A stretch of 64,000 nucleotides of DNA from Agrobacterium larrymoorei (GCF_013322225.1 NZ_JAAMFB010000022.1:1-64000), one strand, 5' to 3'. Counted from the first letter of the stretch, positions 43,782 through 52,724 are shown. Numbers and translations: made by a program. The notes: generated by a model from the letters alone, not told the origin.

Positions 43782-44714
43782 ATGATAAAGGATATCAAGG
43801 GACTGCACCACGTCACCTCGATGGCGTCGGATGCGCAAAGCAACAACCGGTTCTTCACGGACACTCTCGGCCTTCGCCGCGTCAAGAAGACCGTCAACTT
43901 CGATGAGCCCTCCGTCTACCACCTCTACTACGGTGATGAGCAGGGCACACCCGGCACCGTCATGACCTACTTCCCCTTCGATAACATGGCAACTGGCCGT
44001 GCCGGAGTAGGCGAAGTCGGAGAAACCCAGTTCTCGGTGCCGAAAAGCTCGCTGTCCTTCTGGAAGGACCGCCTCATCGCAAAGGGCGTCAACGGCATCG
44101 AAAGCGACACCGTGTTCGGCGCAAGCCGCCTCCGCTTCACCGGTCCTGATGGTGATGGGCTGGCCATGATCGAAACGGCAGATGACAGCCGCTCACCCTG
44201 GGCGAATGCCGGTATCGACGACGATCATGCGATCCGCGGCTTTGCAGGCGCTCGCTTCAATCTTCACGATACGGCAGCGACCGCCGAACTGCTGGAATTC
44301 ATGGGATATCAGCGCGCAGACACAGAAGGCGACGTCACCCGCTTCGTCATCCCCGGCGGCAACGGAGCAGACAGTATCGATCTCGCCGCCCTGCCGCAGA
44401 CGCCCTTCGCCCGCCAAGGCGCAGGCTCCGTCCACCACCTCGCCTTTGCGGTCGAAAACCGTGAAAAGCAGCTCGAAGTTCGCAAGGCGCTGATGGACAC
44501 GGGATACCAGGTAACGCCGGTCATCGACCGGGATTATTTCTGGGCGATCTATTTCAGGACGCCGGGCGGCATCCTTTTCGAAATCGCCACCAACGAACCC
44601 GGCTTCAACCGGGACGAGGATACGGCCCATCTCGGCGAAGCGCTCAAGCTGCCAAGCCGTTATGAACCCTTCCGCAACAGGATCGAAGCGGGACTTGTCC
44701 CGCTCGCAGCATAA
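43782..44714 (+). CDS. Ring-cleaving dioxygenase-type VOC protein
   Basis: This 310-residue protein consists of two vicinal-oxygen-chelate modules. Metal-ligand positions are visible: histidine in GLHHVTSMASD (residue 7-8), histidine in SVHHLAFAVEN (about 217-218) and glutamate in GGILFEIATNEPGF (about 267). The family includes MhqO and MhqA of Bacillus, which act against quinones, and is usually annotated as ring-cleaving dioxygenase. The natural substrate here is unknown. It is divergent from the LysR gene and is the first gene of a four-gene run. Confidence 0.85.
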   Translation: MIKDIKGLHHVTSMASDAQSNNRFFTDTLGLRRVKKTVNFDEPSVYHLYYGDEQGTPGTVMTYFPFDNMATGRAGVGEVGETQFSVPKSSLSFWKDRLIAKGVNGIESDTVFGASRLRFTGPDGDGLAMIETADDSRSPWANAGIDDDHAIRGFAGARFNLHDTAATAELLEFMGYQRADTEGDVTRFVIPGGNGADSIDLAALPQTPFARQGAGSVHHLAFAVENREKQLEVRKALMDTGYQVTPVIDRDYFWAIYFRTPGGILFEIATNEPGFNRDEDTAHLGEALKLPSRYEPFRNRIEAGLVPLAA

Positions 44715-44750
44715 ACCAACTTAACCGCACCTTCACCAACCGCCTTCAAG

Positions 44751-44773
44751 CGGCTGCCTCTTCCGGGCAGCCG
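44751..44773 (+). repeat. Intercistronic hairpin 1
   Basis: CGGCTGCC and GGCAGCCG pair around a seven-base loop, between the VOC gene and the isochorismatase-family gene. No T tract follows, so it may stabilise or process mRNA rather than end it. Confidence 0.5.
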
Positions 44774-44836
44774 GCCACCGAAGGCTTGTCAATTTCAAAC
44801 GCCGCACAGCGGCACATCATTCAACGGAGTAATATC

Positions 44837-45526
44837 ATGTCCAAGCTCGAAGTTCTGACCCCTTCCAACAGCCAGCTCATCTTCATCGACCAGCAGCCGC
44901 AGATGGCTTTCGGTGTGCAGTCCATCGACCGTCAGGTGCTCAAGAACAACGTCGTCGGTCTTGCCAAGGCCGCCAAAATCTTCAACGTCCCGACCACGAT
45001 CACCACCGTCGAAACCCAGTCCTTCTCCGGCAACACCTTCCCGGAACTGCTGGCCGTCTATCCGGAGAACGATATCCTAGAGCGCACCTCCATGAACTCC
45101 TGGGATGACCAGAATGTCCGCGATGCACTGGCAAAGAATGCCGCCAATGGCCGCAAGAAGATCGTCGTCTCCGGCCTTTGGACGGAAGTCTGCAACACGA
45201 CCTTCGCCCTATCAGCCCTACACGATGTGCCGGATTATGAAATCTACATGGTTGCCGATGCTTCCGGCGGCACCTCTTCGGATGCGCATAAATACGCGAT
45301 GGACCGCATGGTTCAGGCTGGCGTCATCCCTGTTACATGGCAGCAGGTTCTTCTGGAATGGCAGCGTGACTGGGCTCGCAAGGAAACCTACGATGCCGTG
45401 ACCACACTCGTGAAGGAACACTCCGGTGCGTACGGCATGGGCATTGATTACGCCTACACCATGGTTCACGGCGTTGAAGAGCGCGTCAAGCACGGCAAGC
45501 GCATCGGCCCTAACCCAGCCAAGTAA
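44837..45526 (+). CDS. Isochorismatase-family hydrolase (YcaC-like)
   Basis: The 229-residue protein is a cysteine hydrolase of the isochorismatase superfamily: aspartate in LIFIDQQPQM (about residue 18), lysine in GRKKIVVSG and cysteine in LWTEVCNTTFAL (about 118). It is closest to the YcaC group, whose substrate is unknown. CAACGGAG precedes the ATG at 44837. It follows the VOC gene after a hairpin and precedes XapX. Confidence 0.88.
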   Translation: MSKLEVLTPSNSQLIFIDQQPQMAFGVQSIDRQVLKNNVVGLAKAAKIFNVPTTITTVETQSFSGNTFPELLAVYPENDILERTSMNSWDDQNVRDALAKNAANGRKKIVVSGLWTEVCNTTFALSALHDVPDYEIYMVADASGGTSSDAHKYAMDRMVQAGVIPVTWQQVLLEWQRDWARKETYDAVTTLVKEHSGAYGMGIDYAYTMVHGVEERVKHGKRIGPNPAK

Positions 45527-45540
45527 GCATATTGTCCAAC

Positions 45541-45567
45541 GCCGCTCTGCAAACGGTGCAGAGCGGC
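45541..45567 (+). repeat. Intercistronic hairpin 2
   Basis: GCCGCTCTGCA and TGCAGAGCGGC form a perfect 11-bp stem with a five-base loop, between the isochorismatase-family and XapX genes. TTCCC follows, so termination would be weak at best. Confidence 0.6.
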
Positions 45568-45590
45568 TTCCCAATCACACGGAGGTTCCC

Positions 45591-45878
45591 ATGAAAGTCT
45601 ATCTTTTCTCACTCGGTGCCGGTTTGCTGGTCGGTATCATTTACAGCCTTCTCAACGTTCGCTCTCCGGCTCCCCCGGTCATTGCCCTCGTAGGTCTTCT
45701 CGGCATCCTTGTGGGCGAACAGGTCGTTCCCTTTGCAAAAACGCTCTGGAGCAAGGAGCCCGCTGCAATCTCCTGGATCAACCAGATCAAGCCACACATG
45801 TTCGGCCATCTGCCGAAAGGTGAGCGCAGCGCCGATGTCGCAAGCCTGCGCGATAGGCAAGCGAAATCCGATAGTTGA
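45591..45878 (+). CDS. XapX domain membrane protein
   Basis: The 95-residue protein has two hydrophobic helices (about 4-22 and 31-50) with SLGAGLLVGIIYSLLNVRSPAPP and VGLLGILVGEQVVP, the hallmark of XapX/DUF1427 proteins, and a soluble charged tail. GGAGG lies seven bases ahead of the ATG. Its function is unknown; such genes often sit by amidohydrolases and isochorismatase-like enzymes. Confidence 0.85.
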   Translation: MKVYLFSLGAGLLVGIIYSLLNVRSPAPPVIALVGLLGILVGEQVVPFAKTLWSKEPAAISWINQIKPHMFGHLPKGERSADVASLRDRQAKSDS

Positions 45879-45880
45879 TG

Positions 45881-45919
45881 AGCGATAATGGCTGGTTTCC
45901 CGACCGGCCATATATCGCT
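45881..45919 (+). repeat. Intercistronic hairpin 3
   Basis: AGCGATAATGGCTGGT and ACCGGCCATATATCGCT pair over about 16 bp with one bulge and a G-T pair, loop of six bases. It begins three bases after the XapX stop and ends 50 bases before the amidohydrolase start. Confidence 0.6.
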
Positions 45920-45969
45920 AAATGCAAAAGAGATTTATTTTCACTTCCTTACAAAGCCCGGAGCAGCCA

Positions 45970-47847
45970 ATGCACGCCGACCTCATTCTTCATCACGGCC
46001 TGTTCACCACGCTTGATCGTGCCAATCCCACCGCCAGCGCCGTCGCCATCAAGGACGGAAAGTTCCTTGCTGTGGGCGAGGACAGCGAAATCATGGCGCA
46101 TGCCGGTCCAGAGACCAAGATCGTCGATCTCAAGGGCAAGCGCGTTCTCCCCGGCCTGATCGACAACCACACTCACGTCGTGCGCGGCGGTCTGAACTTC
46201 AACATGGAACTGCGCTGGGATGGCGTTCGCTCGCTGGCCGATGCCATGGACATGCTCAAGCGTCAGGTGGCTATCACGCCTGCCCCGCAATGGGTGCGCG
46301 TGGTTGGCGGCTTTACCGAACATCAATTCGTGGAAAAGCGCCTACCGACCATCGAAGAGATCAATGCTATCGCGCCGGACACGCCGGTCTTCCTGCTGCA
46401 TCTTTACGATCGCGCGCTCTTGAACGGCGCTGCCCTGCGCGCTGTCGGTTACACCCGCGACACGCCGAACCCGCCTGGCGGCGAAATAACCCGGGATGCC
46501 AATGGAAACCCCACCGGCATGCTTCTGGCCAAGCCGAATGCGGGCATTCTTTATTCAACGCTGGCCAAGGGACCGAAGCTGCCCTTTGAATATCAGGTCA
46601 ACTCCACGCGTCACTTCATGCGGGAGCTCAACCGGCTGGGCGTAACCGGCGTCATCGATGCGGGCGGCGGATTCCAGAACTACCCTGACGATTATGAGGT
46701 CATCCAGAAGCTGTCGGACGAAAACCAGTTGACGGTGCGCCTTGCCTATAACCTCTTCACCCAGAAGCCGAAGCAGGAAAAGGAAGACTTCCTGAACTGG
46801 ACGGCCAACGTCAAATATAAGCAGGGCAACGACTATTTCCGCCACAACGGCGCAGGCGAAATGCTGGTCTTCTCGGCAGCGGATTTCGAAGATTTCCGCC
46901 AGCCGCGTCCCGAAATGGGGCCAGAAATGGAAGGCGAGCTTGAAGAGGTCGTGCGGGTGCTGGCGGAAAATCGCTGGCCATGGCGCATGCACGCGACTTA
47001 CGACGAAACGATCAGCCGCTCGCTTGACGTGTTTGAGAAGGTCAACAGAGACATTCCGCTGGAAGGCCTCAACTGGTTCTTCGACCATGCCGAGACCATT
47101 TCCGAGCGCTCCATCGATCGCATCGCAGCTCTCGGCGGCGGCATCGCGACACAGCATCGTATGGCCTATCAGGGCGAATATTTCGTCGAGCGATACGGCC
47201 ACGGCGTCGCCGAAGCCACGCCGCCCATCCGCCGTATGCTGGACAAGGGCGTCAACGTCTCGGCAGGAACGGACGCGACCCGCGTCGCCTCTTACAACCC
47301 GTGGGTTTCGCTTTACTGGATGATAACCGGCAAGACCGTGGGCGGCATGCAGCTTTACCCGCGCGCCAATTGCCTGGACCGCGAAACGGCACTTCGCATG
47401 TGGACCGAAAAGGTGACATGGTTCTCCAACGAAGAGGGCAAGAAGGGCCGCATCGAGAAAGGCCAGTTTGCAGACCTTCTCATCCCCAGCAAGGACTTCT
47501 TCTCCTGCCCGGAGGACGAGATTTCCTTCCTCACATCAGACCTCACCATGGTCGGCGGCAAGATCGTCTATGGCGCGGGAGACTTCAAAACGCTGGACGA
47601 GAACGACGTTCCTCCAGCAATGCCGGACTGGTCGCCCGTTCGCAAGTTCGGCGGATATGCGGCATGGGGAGAGCCGGAAGGTGCGGGCGCACGCTCGCTT
47701 CGCCGCACGGCGATCACTTCCTGCGGCTGCGCAAGCGATTGCGGTGTCCACGGCCACGACCACGCGGGTGCGTGGACCTCGAAACTGCCGATTGCGGACC
47801 TGAAAGGCTTCTTCGGTGCGCTTGGTTGCTCCTGCTGGGCGGTGTGA
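45970..47847 (+). CDS. YtcJ-type amidohydrolase with Cys/His-rich tail
   Basis: The 625-residue enzyme is a metal-dependent amidohydrolase of the YtcJ/NfdA group: first metal pair HTHV in GLIDNHTHVVRGGL (about residue 67-69), further ligand candidates WRMHATYDE and WFFDHAET, and the final aspartate in SAGTDATR. The last 50 residues are unusual: TSCGCASDCGVHGHDHAG and a closing GCSCWAV give a Cys/His-rich tail that could bind metal. The ATG at 45970 follows GGAGCAGCC; the frame is open 16 codons upstream. A terminator lies after it. Confidence 0.85.
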   Translation: MHADLILHHGLFTTLDRANPTASAVAIKDGKFLAVGEDSEIMAHAGPETKIVDLKGKRVLPGLIDNHTHVVRGGLNFNMELRWDGVRSLADAMDMLKRQVAITPAPQWVRVVGGFTEHQFVEKRLPTIEEINAIAPDTPVFLLHLYDRALLNGAALRAVGYTRDTPNPPGGEITRDANGNPTGMLLAKPNAGILYSTLAKGPKLPFEYQVNSTRHFMRELNRLGVTGVIDAGGGFQNYPDDYEVIQKLSDENQLTVRLAYNLFTQKPKQEKEDFLNWTANVKYKQGNDYFRHNGAGEMLVFSAADFEDFRQPRPEMGPEMEGELEEVVRVLAENRWPWRMHATYDETISRSLDVFEKVNRDIPLEGLNWFFDHAETISERSIDRIAALGGGIATQHRMAYQGEYFVERYGHGVAEATPPIRRMLDKGVNVSAGTDATRVASYNPWVSLYWMITGKTVGGMQLYPRANCLDRETALRMWTEKVTWFSNEEGKKGRIEKGQFADLLIPSKDFFSCPEDEISFLTSDLTMVGGKIVYGAGDFKTLDENDVPPAMPDWSPVRKFGGYAAWGEPEGAGARSLRRTAITSCGCASDCGVHGHDHAGAWTSKLPIADLKGFFGALGCSCWAV

Positions 47848-47858
47848 CGAAGATATGG

Positions 47859-47891
47859 ATGGCGGTGGGCCTCAACCCGCCGCCATTCTTT
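47859..47891 (+). terminator. Terminator after the amidohydrolase gene
   Basis: ATGGCGGTGGG and CCCGCCGCCAT form an 11-bp stem (one G-T pair) with a six-base loop, followed by TCTTTG. It separates the VOC-amidohydrolase genes from the DoxX-MFS pair. Confidence 0.6.
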
Positions 47892-47904
47892 GCCGCGAAC
47901 AACT

Positions 47905-47940
47905 ATTGCGAAATACGCAATTAAATATCAAAAATTGATA
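47905..47940 (+). promoter_or_regulatory. LysR-type control region B
   Basis: ATTGCG-N5-CGCAAT (47905-47921) is followed four bases later by the palindrome TATCAA-AAA-TTGATA (47926-47940). Both half-sites recur in control region A beside the LysR gene. They lie 90-130 bases before the DoxX gene, a suitable place for operators. Confidence 0.5.
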
Positions 47941-48032
47941 CAATTCACTCAATTCAAAGTTTCGCGCATTCTCCTCCCATCGGATCAATAGACGCCGCTT
48001 TCGAAGTCGGCGCTGAAAACGGAGCTGACGTG

Positions 48033-48467
48033 ATGAGTGTAGACACCTATGAAAACCAGAACATATTTAGCCGGATAATCGCTTCGCCTGCCACCCATTC
48101 GGCAGCGCTTCTGGCGCTATGCGCCGCCTATATTCAAGGCCCGGCCACGAAGATTTACGATTTCAACGGCGCGATTGCCGAGATGAACCATTTCGGGCTG
48201 CACCCGGCAGCGGGCCTTGCCGTTATCGTCATTGCCTTTGAACTCGTCACCTCCGCGATGGTCGTTTCCGGCTTCAAACGCTGGTTGGGCGCACTTGCCC
48301 TCGCAGGCTTCACGGTTGCAGCAACTTTCATTGCCTTGCGCTTCTGGGAGCTTCCTTCCGGCATGGAGCGCAACATGGCGACCAACGCCTTCTTCGAACA
48401 TATCGGCCTTGCGGGCGCGTTTGTTTTTGTCGCCGCAATCGATCTAGCAAAAGGAACACGCGCATGA
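48033..48467 (+). CDS. DoxX family membrane protein
   Basis: The 144-residue protein has four hydrophobic helices and matches the DoxX/DoxD-like family, whose members relate to quinol-linked enzymes and membrane redox stress. An early FSRIIASPATHSAALLALC span and the closing GAFVFVAAIDLAKG span are typical. A GTG at 48030 adds one codon; I use the ATG next to it. Its stop overlaps the MFS start (ATGA), so the two are coupled. Confidence 0.82.
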   Translation: MSVDTYENQNIFSRIIASPATHSAALLALCAAYIQGPATKIYDFNGAIAEMNHFGLHPAAGLAVIVIAFELVTSAMVVSGFKRWLGALALAGFTVAATFIALRFWELPSGMERNMATNAFFEHIGLAGAFVFVAAIDLAKGTRA

Positions 48468-50062
48468 CCTCCGCAAACAATTCCGGGGGTAGCTTCGCGC
48501 CGCTTCGTCAACCCGTTTTCGCCGTCCTTTGGGCCGCTACCGTTCTTGGCAACACCGGCAGTTTCATGCGCGATGTGGCGAGTTCCTGGTTGATGACCGA
48601 CCTTTCGGCATCGCCTGCAGCCGTTGCGATGGTTCAGGCTGCGGCCACTCTACCGATCTTTCTGCTCGCCATCCCCGCAGGTGTCCTCACCGATATTCTG
48701 GATAGACGCCGTTTTCTCATCGCGATCCAGCTGTTGCTGGCCTCAGTCAGCATCACCTTGATGACGCTTTCCTACACAGGCATGCTGTCCGTCAGCGCGC
48801 TGATCGGCCTCACCTTCCTTGGCGGTATTGGTGCAGCCCTGATGGGTCCGACATGGCAAGCCATCGTGCCTGAACTCGTTCCCCGGCAGGATGTCAAAAG
48901 TGCTGTGGCGCTGAACTCCCTCGGCATCAATATTGCCCGTTCCATCGGGCCTGCGGTGGGCGGACTTCTGCTTGCTGCCTTGGGCGCAGCCGTTACCTAT
49001 GGCGCAGATGTGGCAAGCTATATCGTCGTCATCGCCGCCCTGATCTGGTGGCCTCGCGCAAAGAACGCCAACGACGCTCTCCAGGAAAACTTCTTCGGCG
49101 CATTCCGTGCCGGTCTGCGTTACACGAAATCGAGCCGCCCGCTACATGTAGTTCTGGTCCGGGCAGCGATCTTCTTTGCCTTTGCAAGTGCGGTATGGGC
49201 TTTGCTGCCACTCGTCGCACGCCAGCTGCTTGGTGGAGATGCGAGCTTCTACGGTATACTGCTCGGTGCCGTTGGTGCCGGTGCCATCGGCGGCGCCCTC
49301 ATCATGCCTAAGCTGCGCGAACATCTCAGTTCCGATGGCCTTCTGCTCGGCTCTGCAATCGTCACCGCTCTCGTCATGACGGCACTTTCCTTCGCACCGC
49401 CGCAATGGCTCGCCATCGTCGTGCTTCTGTTCCTTGGCGCTGCCTGGATCACCGCTCTCACCACACTGAACGGAACTGCGCAGGCCGTGTTGCCGAACTG
49501 GGTGCGGGGTCGTGGTCTGGCCGTTTATCTGACCGTCTTCAACGGTGCGATGACCGCCGGTAGCCTCGGCTGGGGTGCGATTGGATCGGCAGTTGGCATT
49601 CCGGCGACCCTTCTTATCGGCGCGGTCAGCCTTTTGATTGCTGGCTTCATCATGCATCGCCTGAAACTACCCACTGGCGAGGCCGATCTCATTCCCTCCA
49701 ACCATTGGCCCGAACCGCTCGTCGAAGAACCCGTTGCCCATGATCGCGGTCCTGTGCTGATCCTCATCGAATACCAGGTCGAGAAGCAAAACCGCGCCGA
49801 ATTCCTGAAGGCAATCAACGATCTGGCCCATGAACGCCGCCGCGATGGTGCCTATGGCTGGGGCGTGACAGAGGATGCAGCAGACGGACAGAAGATCGTG
49901 GAATGGTTCATGGTGGAATCCTGGGCCGAGCACCTTCGCCAACACAAACGGGTGTCCAATGCGGATGCCGATCTGCAAGGCAAGGTTCTGGCTTACCACA
50001 GCGGCATCGAAAAGCCGGTTGTTCGCCACTTCCTGACGATACACGCTCCTCGTCTCGACTGA
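48464..50062 (+). CDS. MFS_3/EntS-type exporter with C-terminal ABM-like domain
   Basis: The 532-residue protein has 12 membrane helices in residues 20-400 and belongs to the MFS_3 (enterobactin-exporter-like) family. Residues about 430-532 form a soluble domain (ILIEYQVEKQNRAEFLKAI, YGWGVTEDAADG, WFMVESWAEHLRQHKR) that resembles the antibiotic-biosynthesis-monooxygenase (ABM/YgiN) ferredoxin-like fold. YgiN oxidises quinols. The start codon overlaps the DoxX stop, so they form an operon. The exported compound is unknown; aromatic or quinone-like is inference. Confidence 0.82.
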   Translation: MTSANNSGGSFAPLRQPVFAVLWAATVLGNTGSFMRDVASSWLMTDLSASPAAVAMVQAAATLPIFLLAIPAGVLTDILDRRRFLIAIQLLLASVSITLMTLSYTGMLSVSALIGLTFLGGIGAALMGPTWQAIVPELVPRQDVKSAVALNSLGINIARSIGPAVGGLLLAALGAAVTYGADVASYIVVIAALIWWPRAKNANDALQENFFGAFRAGLRYTKSSRPLHVVLVRAAIFFAFASAVWALLPLVARQLLGGDASFYGILLGAVGAGAIGGALIMPKLREHLSSDGLLLGSAIVTALVMTALSFAPPQWLAIVVLLFLGAAWITALTTLNGTAQAVLPNWVRGRGLAVYLTVFNGAMTAGSLGWGAIGSAVGIPATLLIGAVSLLIAGFIMHRLKLPTGEADLIPSNHWPEPLVEEPVAHDRGPVLILIEYQVEKQNRAEFLKAINDLAHERRRDGAYGWGVTEDAADGQKIVEWFMVESWAEHLRQHKRVSNADADLQGKVLAYHSGIEKPVVRHFLTIHAPRLD

Positions 50063-50079
50063 GCCAACGATCACGATAC

Positions 50080-50110
50080 AACGCCGCCCGCAGGGGCGGC
50101 GTTTTGCTTT
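50080..50110 (+). terminator. Terminator after the MFS gene
   Basis: AACGCCGCCC and GGGCGGCGTT form a perfect ten-base stem with a GCAG loop, followed by TTGCTTT. It ends the DoxX-MFS operon. Confidence 0.85.
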
Positions 50111-50168
50111 AGAGCCCGCCTGTTGGAGAGTTTTGAGGCTGCGCAATATCAGAACTTGTTAAAGTGGC

Positions 50169-51142
50169 ATGATAGCCGTAGACCCATCTTCAACCGTCGT
50201 GAGAGGCGGGATTCCAGTGGACGCGGAAATGACAGGCACCAAGGCGATGACATCTGCATCGGTCGAAGCAAGACCACTTTACGGCATTGCGCTCGCCGCC
50301 ATGGGATATTCCTGTTTCGCCTTGCAGGATGCGCTGGTCAAATGGCTGGTCGCAACATACCAAGTACCTCAAATTCTGTTTATGCGAAGCCTAGTTATCG
50401 TCGTGATCACAGGCACGCTCGCCTTCCATTACCGCCATCCTTCGATCCTGAAAAGTCGCTATCGGGGAACTGTCGTGCTGCGCGCCGCACTTATGCTTTG
50501 GCGTGGCTGCTCTTCTACAACTCCGCCCGCTATCTCGGCCTTGCCGAATTGACGACGCTATACTTTTCCGCACCGATCATGGTGATGCTGCTGTCCATTG
50601 TCGTCCTCAAGGAGGCGATCGGGCTCGGCAGATGGCTTGCCTGTTTCATCGGGTTCGTCGGTGTCGTGGTTGCGGCCAATCCCGCCGGTTCGCCAAACTG
50701 GGTGCCAGCGGCACTGTGTATCGTGGCAGGCTTCTGCTGGGCATGGTCCACTATCCTCATCCGTCTCGTCAGCCGCAGCGAAACAACACTGACGCAGATG
50801 TATGCGACAAGCCTGTTGTTCGCGCTTGCATGCGCCGCATCGTTTCCCTGGATATGGAAGAGCCCGGATCTTCAGGGGTGGGCCTTGATGATCGGTCTGG
50901 GGTTGGTAGCGACGCTCGGTCAGTACCTTTTATACGAGGGATTTCGGCACGCTCCCGCATCTGCACTCGCTCCCGTCGAATACACCGGGCTGATCTGGGC
51001 CTTTGCCTACGGCTATGCTATCTGGGCTGAAATTCCTGCCCATAATGTATTTATCGGTGCAGCTCTTATCGTCACCGCCAGCCTGGTTCTGGTAGCTTTC
51101 GAGCGTCGCTCCCTCAAATCCACCCCGAAACGGATGCTCTGA
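50169..51142 (+). pseudogene. DMT/EamA transporter broken by a one-base frameshift
   Basis: Two adjacent frames together make one ten-helix drug/metabolite transporter. The first (50169-50499) reads LYGIALAAMGYSCFALQDAL ... VLRAALML. The second (to 51142) continues as LAWLLFYNSARYLGLAEL ... TASLVLVAFERRS. Adding one T to the CTTTGG at 50496-50501 would restore ML-LAWLLFYN. So the DNA appears to have lost one T at 50497-50499, leaving a protein of about 128 residues. It could also be a sequencing error. The original start is one of the ATGs at 50169, 50229 or 50247. Confidence 0.8.
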
Positions 51143-51197
51143 GCGTTCCCGCGGTGTTGAGAGCTTAAGGCTCGGATCAGGAAATTTCCCAAGCGGA

Positions 51198-52724
51198 ATG
51201 GAACCAAAACTCAAGGCCTGTGTTTTATCATCCCCGCATTCAATGGATCCTTGGTTAGACTACATGACGGCAATAAACCCTGATTGCGGAAAACTCTTCT
51301 GCGATACCGACTGGGCAACAACGCCGCTTGGCCCTCGGGAAGACTGGAGCGTGGAACTCAAGACGCTGACGGACGTGATGTTGAACTCCCTCCAGCCCAT
51401 GCTTATGGTGTGGGGACCATCGCAGACGACGCTCTATAATGACGGCTATGCCCAGATGTGCGGCAAGAGGCATCCACAGGCCTTCGCGAAACCCTTTCGT
51501 GACCTTTGGCACGATATCTGGGACCAGGTCGATCCCATCATCAGTGCTGCCTATGCCGGACAGGGCACGGCGATGGACGACATCCAGTTCACCATGCACC
51601 GAAACGGCTATCCGGAAGAAACGCACTTCGCGTTTTCCTATACCCCGGTGCGAGACCCGTGGGGCACCGTCCTTGGTATGTTCTGTGCGTGCAATGAAAT
51701 AACCAATCAAGTGGCGATTTCGCGTCAGGAAAGAACGCAGCGCGAGCGCTTCATGCAGGTGTTCGAACTCAGTCCGGGCGGCATCGCCATGCTGGTCGGC
51801 CCCGATCATGTCTTCGATTATGCCAATGAAGAATATTATTCGATGATTGGCGTAGGACGCGAGATCATCGGCAAGACTGTGGCGGAGGCGGTTTCAGAAG
51901 TCGTTCGGCAGGGCTTCATAGGATTGCTCGACAATGTTTATCGAACCGGTGAGCCCTTTATCGCGAAAAATATGTCCATCGAGCTCAATCGCGGCCCCGA
52001 TGGCGAAAAGCAGACACGTCTGATCGATCTCGTCTATCAGCCGATGCGCGGCAAGGATGATGCGGTAACAGGGATTCTGGTTCAGGCACGAGATGTCACG
52101 CAACTGCGCGCAGATGAAGAACGTCAGGAGCTGCTTTCCCACGAGCTTGGGCATCGCCTCAAGAACCAGCTGGCGATGGTTCAGGCCATAGCATCGCAAA
52201 CACTCCGAAATGCACCCGATCTTCCGACCGCCAGAAAACAGCTTTCGGAACGGATCGGCGTTCTCAGCAATGCTCATGACACCATACTCGAAGGCGGGAG
52301 AGGCGCGTCAACCGTGCGGCAACTGGTCGATCTGATGACGGATCTTCATGACGACCCGGTGACACCGCGCTTCACGATTTCCGGGCCTAACCTGAAGATC
52401 GGCTCCAGACCCTCACTGTCGCTGTCGCTCATTCTCCATGAGCTTGCCACGAATGCGATCAAGCATGGTGCGCTTTCATCGCAGACGGGAATGATCGATC
52501 TGAGATGGAAGGTCGGAGGGGAGGCCCGAGACCGCTTCGAAATGATCTGGACGGAGCAAGGAGGCCCGGCAGTGGTTCACCCGGAGACCAACGGCTCTGG
52601 AATGCGCCTCATCTCGGCCGGTCTAAACGGCACGCTCGACAGCGATGTCGCCATCGATTTCGCGCGAGACGGTTTCCGCTGCGTCATAACCGCTGACCTT
52701 GAAAGCTTTCAGAAGGAACACTGA
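51198..52724 (+). CDS. HWE-family sensor histidine kinase with PAS domains
   Basis: The 508-residue soluble kinase has an N-terminal PAS-like domain (about 30-165, with MLMVWGPSQTTLYNDGYA and RNGYPEETHFAFSYTPVRD), a second PAS domain (about 180-305), and an HWE histidine-kinase module: phospho-acceptor helix HELGHRLKNQLAMVQAIASQ, N box HELATNAIKHGAL, WTEQGGP and GSGMRLI. There is no transmembrane segment, so the signal is probably cytoplasmic. Alternative ATG starts are at 51243 and 51264. It precedes a lone receiver gene by three bases. Confidence 0.88.
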   Translation: MEPKLKACVLSSPHSMDPWLDYMTAINPDCGKLFCDTDWATTPLGPREDWSVELKTLTDVMLNSLQPMLMVWGPSQTTLYNDGYAQMCGKRHPQAFAKPFRDLWHDIWDQVDPIISAAYAGQGTAMDDIQFTMHRNGYPEETHFAFSYTPVRDPWGTVLGMFCACNEITNQVAISRQERTQRERFMQVFELSPGGIAMLVGPDHVFDYANEEYYSMIGVGREIIGKTVAEAVSEVVRQGFIGLLDNVYRTGEPFIAKNMSIELNRGPDGEKQTRLIDLVYQPMRGKDDAVTGILVQARDVTQLRADEERQELLSHELGHRLKNQLAMVQAIASQTLRNAPDLPTARKQLSERIGVLSNAHDTILEGGRGASTVRQLVDLMTDLHDDPVTPRFTISGPNLKIGSRPSLSLSLILHELATNAIKHGALSSQTGMIDLRWKVGGEARDRFEMIWTEQGGPAVVHPETNGSGMRLISAGLNGTLDSDVAIDFARDGFRCVITADLESFQKEH

